Shown here one piece after another: positions 16,086 to 24,300 of a stretch of DNA of 39,756 nucleotides. The position numbers were made by a program, and so were the translations under genes. How positions within the stretch are numbered: position 1 is the first letter of the stretch; each line of letters starts with the position of its first letter. This DNA comes from Thiotrichales bacterium (lineage in GTDB: Bacteria > Pseudomonadota > Gammaproteobacteria > HK1): assembly GCA_026709935.1 (NCBI GenBank), contig JAPOSC010000007.1, forward strand, positions 1 through 39,756. Direction: 5' to 3'. The notes beneath the pieces are model-generated. The model was not told the origin of the DNA. It worked only from the letters and a program-made list of their open reading frames with translations, and ran no database searches.

Positions 16086-16655
16086 CTACGCGGCGAGCGT
16101 GCGGAAGGTGGCCGAGACGCGCGTCGCCCCCTCGCGCGCACTCATCCCCCGGTCGATGCCGTGCATCCAGCGATGGCGCGCCGCGCCCGCAAGCACCAGC
16201 ACCGAGCGGCGCGGGAGCACCGTGACCTCGTCGCCGGACAGGGCACCGGCGGCGTAGGGACGGGCAGCGCCCGGCCGGAAGCACATCGGCCAGTCGGCGC
16301 CGAGCGAGAGGGAGGCGACGACCGGGCCGAAGTCGCGGTGGTCGGCGTGCATCCCAATCCCCTGCCCGGGACGGTAGGCGTTCACGATGCACTGCACCGG
16401 CAGGGCACCGCCGAAGTGGGGCCGGAGGCGCTCGGCCATGACCTGGGTCCAGCGCGGGAAGGCGGGCGCGGGTGCGCGCGTGCCGCCGCCCCGGTAGTCG
16501 TAGCGGAACCCGTAGTGCTGCACGCGGCGGCGGAGCGCGGTGCGCCAGGGCGCCTCGGCGATGCGCAGGAGGAGACGCGTCTCCTCCGCAGGGGTGACGA
16601 AGTCGGGGACGAGGACCGCCCCGTGGGCGAAGATGCTGCCGGTGTCGCGGGTCAT
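16086..16655 (-). CDS. AlkB-like 2-oxoglutarate/Fe(II) dioxygenase
   Basis: 189 residues from the ATG at 16655; in-frame codons further upstream are low-complexity. AlkB enzymes remove alkyl groups from bases in DNA or RNA by oxidative demethylation. The iron ligands are visible: His103 and Asp105 in GMHADHRDFG, and His165 in RHRWMHGI. The 2-oxoglutarate-binding Arg lies in ATRVSATFRTL (Arg179/Arg185). YGFRYDYRGGG at 48-58 and PVQCIVNAYRPGQGI at 86-100 match the nucleotide-recognition region of the family. Length is typical of short AlkB homologues. On a mobile element it may repair single-stranded DNA during transfer, consistent with the neighbouring SSB gene. The chromosomal adaptive-response gene alkB is not implied. 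Confidence 0.85.
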   Translation of the reverse strand: MTRDTGSIFAHGAVLVPDFVTPAEETRLLLRIAEAPWRTALRRRVQHYGFRYDYRGGGTRAPAPAFPRWTQVMAERLRPHFGGALPVQCIVNAYRPGQGIGMHADHRDFGPVVASLSLGADWPMCFRPGAARPYAAGALSGDEVTVLPRRSVLVLAGAARHRWMHGIDRGMSAREGATRVSATFRTLAA

Positions 16656-16743
16656 GGGCGTGCTCCTGTGCGAGGGATGCGCCCTCGCCCCCGCTGCACT
16701 CGGACTCCGGCGGGGAAGGACGCCTGACCGGCAGCATGCAAAA

Positions 16744-16769
16744 GGGGCCGGTGCGGATGCACCGGCCCC
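16744..16769 (-). terminator. intrinsic terminator after ssb
   Basis: On the minus strand GGGGCCGGTGC and GCACCGGCCCC form a perfect 11-pair stem with a four-base loop, followed directly by TTTT. It begins 22 bases after the ssb stop, separating ssb from the AlkB gene. Confidence 0.7.
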
Positions 16770-16791
16770 GAGGAAGGAAGCAGAGTCCACT

Positions 16792-17247
16792 TCAGAAAGG
16801 AATGTCGTCCTCGAAGTCGTCGGCCGGCCCCGAGGCGGCACCGGCCGGCGTCGCCGGGGCGGGCGCGGGCGCGGACTGCCCGGCGCCGCTCCCGTTCGGC
16901 CGGTCGAGGAACTGCACCCGTCCGCCGGGGACGAGGAGAATCTCGGTCGAGAAGCGGTCGCCGTCCTCGCCGGGCTTCGACCAGCGCCGGGTCTGGAGCT
17001 TGCCGGCGACGTAGACGAGCCGGCCCTTCACGGCGTGCTTCTCCAGCATGTCGATGAGCCCGTCCTGGAAGGTGACGATGCGGTGCCACTCGGTGCGGTC
17101 GACCCGCTCGCCGGACTGCTTGTCGAGGTAGCTCTCGTCGGTCGCGACCGAGAGGTTGGCGACGCGCCCGCCGCTCTTGAGGTGGTTGACGGTGACGTCG
17201 GCGCCGAGACGGCCGATGACTTCTGCGCGATTGAGTCCGAAAGCCAT
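16792..17247 (-). CDS. ssb: single-stranded DNA-binding protein
   Basis: 151 residues from the ATG at 17247 (MAFGLNRAEVIGRLGADVTV). SSB coats single-stranded DNA during replication, repair and conjugative entry and recruits partner enzymes through its tail. The OB fold is complete: LKSGGRVANLSVAT, then RTEWHRIVTFQDG, LVYVAGKLQTRRW and FSTEILLVPGGRVQFLDR. An Ala/Pro/Gly-rich linker leads to the acidic tip DDFEDDIPF that binds partners. Length and tail are typical of plasmid-borne SSB. An intrinsic terminator follows. The GAAGCTCCT spacer before the start gives a usable AGGAG on the coding strand. Confidence 0.95.
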   Translation of the reverse strand: MAFGLNRAEVIGRLGADVTVNHLKSGGRVANLSVATDESYLDKQSGERVDRTEWHRIVTFQDGLIDMLEKHAVKGRLVYVAGKLQTRRWSKPGEDGDRFSTEILLVPGGRVQFLDRPNGSGAGQSAPAPAPATPAGAASGPADDFEDDIPF

Positions 17248-17342
17248 GGTGAAGCTCCTGTGTGGTCTGGATGATGACGCTGGGTGATGAGCCGGCGGGA
17301 CCGGGGAGTCCACACCCCCCGACCCCGTCCCGCTCACCCTCC

Positions 17343-17510
17343 TCAAGCCCTGCTCGACCTCCGGTCGGTCGGGACTTCGCGCTCGGGGCAGCGCCGGGCG
17401 CGGTCATCGGCGAGGGCGTCACGGACGGTGCGGGTGTCGAGCCCGCAGTCGGTGAGCAGATCGCTGAGGGAAGGGGTCATGACATCGAAGTCGGTGTCGA
17501 AGGCGAACAT
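17343..17510 (-). CDS. small hypothetical protein
   Basis: 55 codons from the ATG at 17510 with GGGAGA upstream. The product starts MFAFDTDFDVMTPSLSDLLT, an acidic amphipathic segment, and ends in a basic Arg-rich tail. I chose this start because sequence further upstream translates to low-complexity Arg/Pro. No family recognised. It lies between ssb and radC in the same orientation. Confidence 0.5.
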   Translation of the reverse strand: MFAFDTDFDVMTPSLSDLLTDCGLDTRTVRDALADDRARRCPEREVPTDRRSSRA

Positions 17511-17607
17511 GGGCGGGGTCTCCCGTCGCGGCGCCCGGCCGGCGAGGGGGCCGCTCTCCCTCTGTCCCTGCCGGGCGCTCGCCCGGTGCGCCGCCCCGCT
17601 CTGGCTC

Positions 17608-17622
17608 GGGGGCGGAGCCCCC
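17608..17622. terminator. short GC hairpin between radC and the small ORF
   Basis: GGGGGC-GGA-GCCCCC, 20 bases beyond the radC stop. The outer bases CTC and GAG can extend it. No T-tract on either strand. Confidence 0.35.
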
Positions 17623-17641
17623 ACCCCGAGGCCGACCCCCC

Positions 17642-18349
17642 TCAGAGCCATCCCCGCTCGGCGAACGAGACGCACTCCCCGTCGCCGACCACGCAGTGGT
17701 CGAGGAGACGCACATCGACGAGTGCGAGCGCATCGCGCAGCTTGACGGTGAGGGCACGGTCGGCGGGACTCGGCTCGGCCTCACCCGAGGGGTGGTTGTG
17801 CGCGCACACGAGCGCCGCCGCGTTGTGTCCGAGCGCCCGGCGCACGACGACGCGCACATGCACGCGGGTGCCGTCGATGGTGCCCTGGAACAGCTCCTCG
17901 AACGCGATGAGCCGGTGGCGGTTGTCGAGGAAGAGGCCCGCGAACACCTCGTTGCGGTACCCCCGCAGGCGCGCTTCGAGGTAGCGCCGGGTGCGGGTGG
18001 GTGAGGTGAGCGCCCCGCCGTCGCGGCGAAGACGTGCCTCCATCCACCGGGCGTGGACCGCGTGCACCGCATGGACCCGGGCACGGTCGGCGGGCGGGAG
18101 GGCGACGGCCGGGAGGGAGTCGCCGGGGTCGTCGAGCAGGGCACGCAAGCCGCCCGCGGCGGCGAGGGTCGCGGCGTCGACGTCGAGCCCGAGGAGGCCG
18201 AGGAGCTCGTGGTCGTCGAGGGCGGCGGGGCCGGCGCGGGCGATGCGGGCGAGTACGGTCTCGGGCACCGGGGGCGGGGCCGGGGCCACGGCATATGGTG
18301 CGGGCGCTTCGGAGCGCACCGCCAGGGCGCGCGAGGATTCGAGGGACAT
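17642..18349 (-). CDS. radC: RadC/JAB-domain protein
   Basis: 235 residues from the ATG at 18349 with GGAGG nearby. Members carry a JAB/MPN fold. The old DNA-repair assignment is doubtful and plasmid copies are thought to help element establishment or act as nucleases. The C-terminal domain shows GYRNEVFAGLFLDNRHRLIA, EELFQGTIDGTRVHVR, and the metal motif AHNHPSGEAEPSPAD, with His-x-His and the distal Ser and Asp all present. The N-terminal 90 residues are Ala/Pro-rich and contain ALDDHELLGLLGLD, the remnant of the helix-hairpin-helix region. It is shifted in composition toward the very high GC of the backbone and is native to it. radC homologues are common in the leading regions of ICEs. Confidence 0.88.
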   Translation of the reverse strand: MSLESSRALAVRSEAPAPYAVAPAPPPVPETVLARIARAGPAALDDHELLGLLGLDVDAATLAAAGGLRALLDDPGDSLPAVALPPADRARVHAVHAVHARWMEARLRRDGGALTSPTRTRRYLEARLRGYRNEVFAGLFLDNRHRLIAFEELFQGTIDGTRVHVRVVVRRALGHNAAALVCAHNHPSGEAEPSPADRALTVKLRDALALVDVRLLDHCVVGDGECVSFAERGWL

Positions 18350-18791
18350 GGGCGCCTCCACGGCGGGCAGCGGACAGGGGAGCGCAGCCCGGAAGCTCTG
18401 CACTGCCCTCCGGCGCCGCGCCCTCGAACGCGCCCGGCTCCGCCTCGTGGCGGGGCGCCCGGCGAAGTGGCGCTGCGGCTGTCAGGCCGGCGGCACGGGC
18501 CCCGGCCGCGGGCGGCCGGCCGGCGAGACGTCTCGCGCGGGGCAGATCGGAAGGGGGCGACGGCGGACGCCGGGCCGGCGGCATAGCAGTGTCCTGCGGG
18601 TTGGATGAGGCGGCGGGTTATCGGACGAGTCCGGCGGCGGCGAAGCGGCGTATTCCACCGGCGGCCGGATAGCGGCTTATAAGCCGCATCGAGGCGTTCA
18701 TTGCGGTGTGACACCGGCCGGTATCGAAACGGGGCACCGCACAACCGCTCTTGGCGAGTCTGGCCTTCTGGAGACCCCTGACAGGGCTGTG
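18350..18791. other. 442-base gap with two palindromes
   Basis: No supported gene. The part near radC translates to Arg/Ala/Pro-rich sequence in all frames. At 18672-18687 lies GCGGCTTATAAGCCGC, a perfect 16-bp palindrome with an AT-rich centre, and at 18704-18716 CGGTGTGACACCG, a 13-bp palindrome. These 45 bases probably hold an operator or promoter for the radC-ssb-Toprim direction. Confidence 0.45.
18672..18716. promoter_or_regulatory. paired palindromes, possible operator
   Basis: A perfect 16-bp palindrome (18672-18687) is followed after 16 bases by a 13-bp one (18704-18716), both inside the gap upstream of radC. Spacing of about three helical turns between centres suits a dimeric repressor. 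No cognate regulator can be assigned. Confidence 0.4.
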
Positions 18792-19547
18792 TCAAATGTC
18801 GGGCGGTGAGATCTTGGTGCGGCTCGGATCCGGCCCATGTTCGACCTCTGCCGCCCTGCGTATCAACTTCTTGACGGCAGACTTGAGGAAGCGTTCCTCC
18901 TCCGGCGTGTAGGGTGTGGTGCTGCCGACTGCCTTCCTGGCGCTGGACCCGCCCTTGTTGGAGCTCAGCTCGCCGATGCGATCAAGAACCTTTTTGGAGA
19001 TGGCAAAGGTCACCGCCGCATTGGCGCGACCCCCGGCCATCTGCTCCAGCTTGGTCAGGCAGAAGTAGGCCATGGCAGGCAGTGGTTCCCCGCCTCCAAG
19101 ATGCCGCAGGTAGTGCTGGTACATGCTGTCGATGTCCAGACTTCGCCTGATGGCGCGTGGCGGCACCGGAAACGCGGGTGGCGTGGGTGGCGCGAGGTCG
19201 AAGCTGACCGTGGGAACGCCAGAACCCGCGCGAATGCTCAGCGTGGGCGGACCGGGTGTTGGGTCCCGATCCACGATATCGGAGTGGTCGAAGCGCAGCG
19301 CGAATGCATCCGGGCCGCGTGTGAGGCCGACCTCGAATTCCCAGTGGGGGATGTAGTCGGCCTCGACGGAAGCTCGCGCGGCTTCTTCGGTGGCGTGGTG
19401 ATCCTTGAGGTCGAAACGTACCCGTACGTTCTCGGTCCGTATGTCGAAGCGGTCGTCCTGAACGTCCAAGGGCTTCGCCCGGGACCAGTCTATTCCCGGC
19501 CCGTGTTCGATGCGGTAATGCAGGGCCACAACGTGCGGATCGTTCAT
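18792..19547 (-). CDS. hypothetical protein
   Basis: 251 residues from the ATG at 19547 (MNDPHVVALHYRIEHGPGID). The frame is open to 19748 but the added part reads through an Arg/Pro-rich spacer. The N-terminal half is beta-rich (RFDIRTENVRVRFDLKDH, FEVGLTRGPDAFALRFDHSD). The middle holds RRSLDIDSMYQHYLRHLGGG and a helical AMAYFCLTKLEQMAGG, and the C-terminus is basic with KKVLDRIGELSSNKGG and KSAVKKLIRRAAEVEHG. No signal peptide or membrane segment. Base composition is closer to the cargo region than to the backbone, so it may have been brought in with the adjacent TA genes. Family unknown to me. Confidence 0.65.
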   Translation of the reverse strand: MNDPHVVALHYRIEHGPGIDWSRAKPLDVQDDRFDIRTENVRVRFDLKDHHATEEAARASVEADYIPHWEFEVGLTRGPDAFALRFDHSDIVDRDPTPGPPTLSIRAGSGVPTVSFDLAPPTPPAFPVPPRAIRRSLDIDSMYQHYLRHLGGGEPLPAMAYFCLTKLEQMAGGRANAAVTFAISKKVLDRIGELSSNKGGSSARKAVGSTTPYTPEEERFLKSAVKKLIRRAAEVEHGPDPSRTKISPPDI

Positions 19548-19608
19548 CGTCACGCGCGTTCTCTCGATGCTCGCCTGGAAGTCGAGGGCCGGGCGGGAAC
19601 GGGCCTGG

Positions 19609-20037
19609 TTATTGCGGAGGCGCTGGACCAGGCGGCACAGCCAGGAGCAGGCTCTCGCTCCCGGCCCAGAGACAACCTCTGCCAGCGGGACCGGGGCGTG
19701 AAACGGGTTCGGCGGTGGCGATGCGAAGCCGTCCGCAGTCGGGGGCACGGGGCGGGCGGATGACGATGTCGATGTCGCGCCCGAGCGCGTTGAGCAGGCG
19801 GAGCAGGCGTTCCAGCGAATACTCCCGAAAATCCCCCCGCAGCAGCCGCGACACGTCGGGCTGCGAGAGGCCCATCCGCCGCGCGGCCTCGGTCTGCGTC
19901 AAGCCGCGCTCGTGCACGAGGTCGTCGATGCGGCTGACGAGTTCAGCCTTCACAAGGTGGGCGTCGGCGTCGGGCACGCCGAGATCAGCGAAGACGTTGG
20001 TGCTGCCGCGTTCGATGGTGGCGTCGGTGGCTGTCAT
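19609..20037 (-). CDS. HigA-like XRE antitoxin
   Basis: About 142 residues from the ATG at 20037 (MTATDATIERGSTNVFADLG). The helix-turn-helix of the XRE/Cro type is complete in RGLTQTEAARRMGLSQPDVS and RLLRGDFREYSLERLLRLLN. ALGRDIDIVIRPP is the C-terminal end typical of HigA antitoxins paired with Gp49-like toxins. The last 35 or so residues after CGRLRIATAEP are Pro/Gly-rich and look like an extension caused by a lost stop. It should neutralise the HigB-like toxin and repress the operon, but the intact toxin gene is now 531 bases upstream, with a remnant of a toxin 3' end and a foreign gene between. The domain call is firm; current function is uncertain. Confidence 0.85.
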   Translation of the reverse strand: MTATDATIERGSTNVFADLGVPDADAHLVKAELVSRIDDLVHERGLTQTEAARRMGLSQPDVSRLLRGDFREYSLERLLRLLNALGRDIDIVIRPPRAPDCGRLRIATAEPVSRPGPAGRGCLWAGSESLLLAVPPGPAPPQ

Positions 20038-20086
20038 GGCGTCAGTCCCCACGATGCGTGTTACAGTGGTTGCTGCCCAGCGGCAG

Positions 20087-20142
20087 CGGATCAGATCGAG
20101 CAGGGGCTTCGGGGTCGCGATGCCGCGCTTCGCCTTCCTCTG
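20087..20142 (-). pseudogene. remnant of a HigB toxin 3' end (direct repeat copy 1)
   Basis: On the minus strand it reads QRKAKRGIATPKPLLDLIR in frame, the C-terminal signature of Gp49-like toxins, just before the HigA start. It matches 20638-20693, inside the intact toxin gene, in 52 of 56 bases. It has no start of its own and is the tail of the original toxin gene left next to its antitoxin. Confidence 0.75.
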
Positions 20143-20212
20143 CGGAATAATGTAGTCGTGGGCTTAATTGGCGTTTTGGTTGTTTTCTGACCGTCGGCCC
20201 TTCGCCTTCGCT

Positions 20213-20563
20213 CTATTCTCTCCGTACCAGCTCGACAATTTCAGGACTACGGTTGAAGGCCCCGACCGGATTACCCATGTACTCATTCAGGTCACGGGCC
20301 ACTTCTGTCAATTTCTGTGCCTGAATCTCAAGCTCCTGAAGGCGAATTTCAATACGAGAAAGCAGCTCGTCGTCAAGCGGCTCGCCATATTCGTCTTCAT
20401 CGTCCCAGTTGGTTCGTTCCACTCCGATCTCCGAGTCCTCATCCATTACCCCGAGGGGATTGCCCAAATCGCCGTTCAGATCGCAAAACGCCCAAGCCAG
20501 TTGCATCATCTTCCCATCAAGTGCCTCGGTCTTTTCGACCAAACATTCGAGCCTCTTGTTCAT
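20213..20563 (-). CDS. acidic two-repeat protein of unknown function, inserted within a TA operon
   Basis: 116 residues, starting at an ATG only four bases after the toxin stop, so probably translationally coupled. The protein contains two copies of one motif: CDLNGDLGNPLGVMDEDSEI in the first half and RDLNEYMGNPVGAFNRSPEI in the second, each preceded by an amphipathic helix (LDGKMMQLAWAF and IQAQKLTEVA). Between them is an acidic linker (DDEDEYGEPLDDELLS). Codon use is clearly less GC-rich than the neighbours. I do not recognise the family. The position directly behind a toxin gene is where an antitoxin normally lies, so it could have taken over that role, or be an unrelated passenger of the cassette. 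Confidence 0.7.
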   Translation of the reverse strand: MNKRLECLVEKTEALDGKMMQLAWAFCDLNGDLGNPLGVMDEDSEIGVERTNWDDEDEYGEPLDDELLSRIEIRLQELEIQAQKLTEVARDLNEYMGNPVGAFNRSPEIVELVRRE

Positions 20564-20567
20564 GTTG

Positions 20568-20939
20568 TCACCCAGTCCATCTGCGGACTCCCGCGATCAA
20601 CCGCGCTTGGCGTGCGGAACCGCTGTCCGCTCGGCGCCGGATCAGATCGAGCGCGGGCTTCGGGGTCGCGATGCCGCGCCTCGCCTTCTTCTGGAAGGCG
20701 TGCAGGACATCGACGGCGGTCTCGAACCGGACCGTGTAGACGGCCCGGAAGGTGTCGCCGTCATGGCGCGCGACGACCTCCACGGTGCCGGCGCCGAAGC
20801 CCTTCAGCGGCTTGGCGTCGCGGTGGCGGCGTCCGCGCTGTGCGCGATAGATCGCGAAGCCTATGCGGTCCCGCACCGGATCGGGGAAGCGCTTCAGATC
20901 GGCCCGGCTCGAACCCATCCATTGGACTGGTTTCAGCAT
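20568..20939 (-). CDS. HigB/RelE-superfamily (Gp49-like) toxin
   Basis: 123 residues from the ATG at 20939 (MLKPVQWMGSSRADLKRFPD). The family are ribosome-dependent or free mRNA interferases of the RelE fold. Recognisable parts are DPVRDRIGFAIYRAQRGRRH, KPLKGFGAGTVEVVARHDG, TFRAVYTVRFETAVDVLHAF and QKKARRGIATPKPALDLIRR. The end after RRRADSGSARQ differs from what I expect and probably came from the recombination that separated this gene from HigA. The normal order is toxin then antitoxin with short spacing; here a coupled foreign gene follows. Catalytic residues of the family are not well enough conserved for me to judge activity. Confidence 0.85.
   Translation of the reverse strand: MLKPVQWMGSSRADLKRFPDPVRDRIGFAIYRAQRGRRHRDAKPLKGFGAGTVEVVARHDGDTFRAVYTVRFETAVDVLHAFQKKARRGIATPKPALDLIRRRADSGSARQARLIAGVRRWTG
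20638..20693. repeat. direct repeat copy 2 (with 20087-20142), period 551 bases
   Basis: 52 of 56 bases match the copy beside the HigA start. The two copies bracket the 116-residue gene, as expected after insertion of a second toxin-plus-passenger segment by homologous recombination or after a duplication. Confidence 0.85.
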
Positions 20940-21017
20940 GACTGTGTCGACTCCGCACCATAGGGATTCCGCCATAGCTAGACAAGGCGACCGGAGGGCC
21001 AACAGGCGACCGGCGCG

Positions 21018-21287
21018 TCAGTGCGCGGTGGAATCGCCAGGCTCATGCTTCTCGGCGCGCATGGACTGGGCGGCGAGCGCGGTCCACTGCGCCCGGGTGA
21101 GGCCGAGGCGGCGGTTCAGCTTGTCGCAGAGCGTCAGTGCATCGTCGAGGTCGAGGGCGACCAGCGCGGTCGGGATGTGGCCGGCGAGACCCTCGATGAC
21201 GAGGCGGATTTGCTGCACGTCGGTCTCGACATCGTAGGCGGGGACGAAGCAGTAGTTCGGGTGGTCGGGCAGGGTCTGGGCGGTCAT
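21018..21287 (-). CDS. small hypothetical protein
   Basis: 89 residues from the ATG at 21287 with AAGGAGA upstream. The frame is open far upstream only because it shadows the helicase gene. The product reads MTAQTLPDHPNYCFVPAYDV, then ETDVQQIRLVIEGLAGHIPT and ALVALDLDDALTLCDKLNRR, with an RLGLTRAQWTALAAQSM helix near the end. Mixed alpha/beta, acidic, without membrane or signal segments. I recall no function; small proteins of this type are frequent beside strawberry-notch genes on plasmids. It directly follows the helicase gene in transcription order. Confidence 0.65.
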   Translation of the reverse strand: MTAQTLPDHPNYCFVPAYDVETDVQQIRLVIEGLAGHIPTALVALDLDDALTLCDKLNRRLGLTRAQWTALAAQSMRAEKHEPGDSTAH

Positions 21288-21373
21288 GGGAGCGGTCTCC
21301 TTGCGCGAGGGGCGGCGTAAGTGAGCCGGCGGCATAGGCCGGGGGATGGTCGCAGACGGGCCGGCGATACATA

Positions 21374-24300
21374 TCACGCGGCGAGCGGCCAGCGCGCGAG
21401 CAGGCGGTCGAGGACTTCCGCCCCGGGGGCGAAGGTGCGGGCGCGCCAGGCGACAATCTCGACGGTGCAGCCCATGCGCCGGAGCGTCGCGGTGTCGGTG
21501 TCGTCCGGCCCTTCGACCTCGATGCGGTCGGCGCCCATGAGGCGCCGGCGGGCGAGGCGCCAGCCGTTGGCAAGGGTGAGCGCAGCGCCCCGGCCGAGGA
21601 CCGCCTCGCACGCTTCCGCCCCGGTCATGGCCAACGCGCCGGCGAGGCCGAAGCGGGCGCGGACCGTGCGGACCTGCTCCGCGTCGAGCACGCGCCCGAT
21701 GAGGGTGGCACCGTCGTCGGTGGTGAGTCTGCGCACCCGCATGGCCTCGTCGGGCAGTCGGTCCCACACCGGGAGGAGGAGTCCGGCCGCGAGCCAGAAG
21801 CGCGATGTGCGGTGGGTCGGGAGGGCGGCGGTCTCGTGGTCCCAGAGCGCGCGCCAGGTCGCCTCGTCGGCCGGCTGCCAGTGCGAAGCGTCGAGCGCGC
21901 GGGTCGTCATGGCGTCGCTCGTGGCGGGGCGCACGAGCCGCACGCGAGCGTCGAGTCCGCCGTCGTCGCGCAAGCGGACCGTGGTGGGCAGGACGACGGC
22001 GGCGCGTTTGGAGCGGGTGTTGACGACGAGCCGCGGTGCCCCGTCGGGGCCGGGGGCGCGGGTGGCGAGCGCAAGGGCGGCCTCGGCGGAGGTGGGCTCG
22101 GTGCGGTCGCGGCGGACAATCTCGACGAGCGCGGTGGCGGCGCCGGTGCCGGGATGCACATACAGCGTCTCGCGGTGGGCGACTTCGAGCGCGTCGGCGC
22201 GCACGGTCTCCACCCCAACCTCGAAGGTGCCGGCTTCGACCGCTTGCGCGATGTTGGTGGCGAGGCGGGACTCCAGGGCATCGAACAGCGCGTTCTGCTC
22301 GTCGATGGGGAGCGCAAGGAGGCGGTTCAGGAACCGGGGCATCGGCGGGAGGTCGTCCTTGAGGCGCCCCTCGTGCATGAGCTTCAAACCCGTCGCGCGC
22401 TGGAAGCGGTCGACCGACCACTCGGGGAGGTGCCCGAGCGCAAGCGCGCCGTAGAACTGGCGGAGGGCCAGCTTGGCATAGAGGCTCTCCAGGTTGTCGC
22501 TCGCCCGAAAGAGCGTCGCATCGCCCTCGCCCATCGCGCTCTGGCTGTCGCGCTGACCGCGGGTGATGGCGCCCAAGCTATCGAGCCTGCGGGCGATGGT
22601 CGCGATGAACCGCCGCTCGCCCTTCACGTCCGTGGTCACGGGGCGAAAGCGGGGCGCGGAGGCCTGGTGCGTGCGGTGGGTTCTGCCGAGGCCCTGGATG
22701 GCCTGGTCGGCGCGCCAGCCCGATTCGAGGAGGTAGTGGACGCGGCGGGCGGTATTGGCGCACGCGAGGTCCGCGTGGTAGCTCCGGCCGGTGCCGCCCG
22801 CCATGGAGAAGACGAGAATGCGCTTCGTCCCGTCCATGAACGCGGCGGTCTCGGCGAGGCTGGCCGAGGCGGGGCGGGGGCGGAGCGCGAGGCGTGTCCC
22901 GCGCGCGTCGGTGACTTTGAGCACCCGGCGCGCGCGTCCCGTCACCTCCGCCACCGCGTCATGGCCGAAGTGGTGGACGAGCTGGTCGAGAGCGGCTGGC
23001 ACCGGTGGCAGTGCGGCGAGCTGCTCGATGAGGGCGTCGCGGCGGGCGACCGCTTCCTGGCAGAGCACGGGGTGGCCGTCGTCGTCGACCACGGGCCGAC
23101 TCATGACGTTGCCGTCCTCATCGGTGAACGGTGCCTGGAGCTGGACGGGGAAGGCGTGCGCGAGGCACAAGATGACCGTCTCCCGAGGCGTCAAGTCCAC
23201 ATGGAGGTCGTTCCACTCCGCGGCCGGAATCTCCGCCAGGCGCCGCTCCATCAGCGCTTCGCCGGTGGAGACGAGCTGCACGACCACCGCCCGTCCGGCG
23301 TCGAGGTCGGTTTGAATCGCCCGCAGGAGCGAAGGGCACTTCATGCTGGAGAGCAGGTGCCCGAAGAAGCGCTGCTTCGCCCCTTCGAAGGCGGAGAGCG
23401 CGGCGGACTTCGCATTCCTGTTCAGTGTGGATTCGTCGCCCACGATGCCGGTGGCCTTGAGTGCGGCCTCGATGTTGTGGTGGATGACCTTGAACGCCCC
23501 GGCGTACGCATCGTAGATGCGCCGCTGGGCGTCCGTGAGCGGGTGCTCCAGAAGCTCGACCTCGACGCCGGCGTAGGACAGCGCCCGTGCCTGGTAGAGC
23601 CCGAGGGCCTTGAGGTCCCGCGCGACCACTTCGAGGGCGGCGACCCCGCCCGCTTCCATCGCGGCGATGAAGTCGGCGCGGGTCTCGAACGGCGTCTCGC
23701 CGGCGGCCCAGAGCCCCAGGCGCTCCGCATACGCGAGTCCTGGGACGGTGGTGGCGCCGGTGGCCGACACATAGACGATGCGCGCATCGGGGAGCGCACG
23801 CTGGAGGCGCAAGCCCGCCCGGCCCTGCTGCGAGGGGGCGACGGCGCCGCGGCTGCCCTTCGCCCCAGCAGCGTTGGCCATCGCGTGGGCTTCGTCGAAC
23901 ACGATGACGCCGGAGAAGCCGTGGCGGTCGTCAGCATCGAGCGAGCCCGCGAGCCAGTCCACCACCTGGTCGAGCCGCGCCGGCTTCCCTTGACGGGCGG
24001 GGGAGCGCAGCGTCGCGTAGGTGGCGAAGAGGATGCCCTCGGATTGCGGAATCTCCGCCCCCTGGCGGACCTTGGTCAAGGCGATGACGTCACTGTCCCG
24101 CCCGCCGAGCGCCGTCCAGTCGCGGCGCGCGTCCTCGACGAGCTTGTCCGACTGCGAGAGCCAGAGCGCCCGGCGCCGGCCGCGGAGCCACTGGTCGAGC
24201 ACGACGGCCGCGACCTGGCGGCCCTTGCCGCAGCCGGTCCCGTCGCCCAAGGCCCAGCCGCGGCGGAAGCGGACCGGGGCGGAGAGTGCCTCGCCGTCGG

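Noticed and set aside
17642..18349. RadC as part of the JAB/ubiquitin-like system
   Set aside because: It is a separate JAB branch typical of mobile elements and lies 7 kb away in the backbone block.
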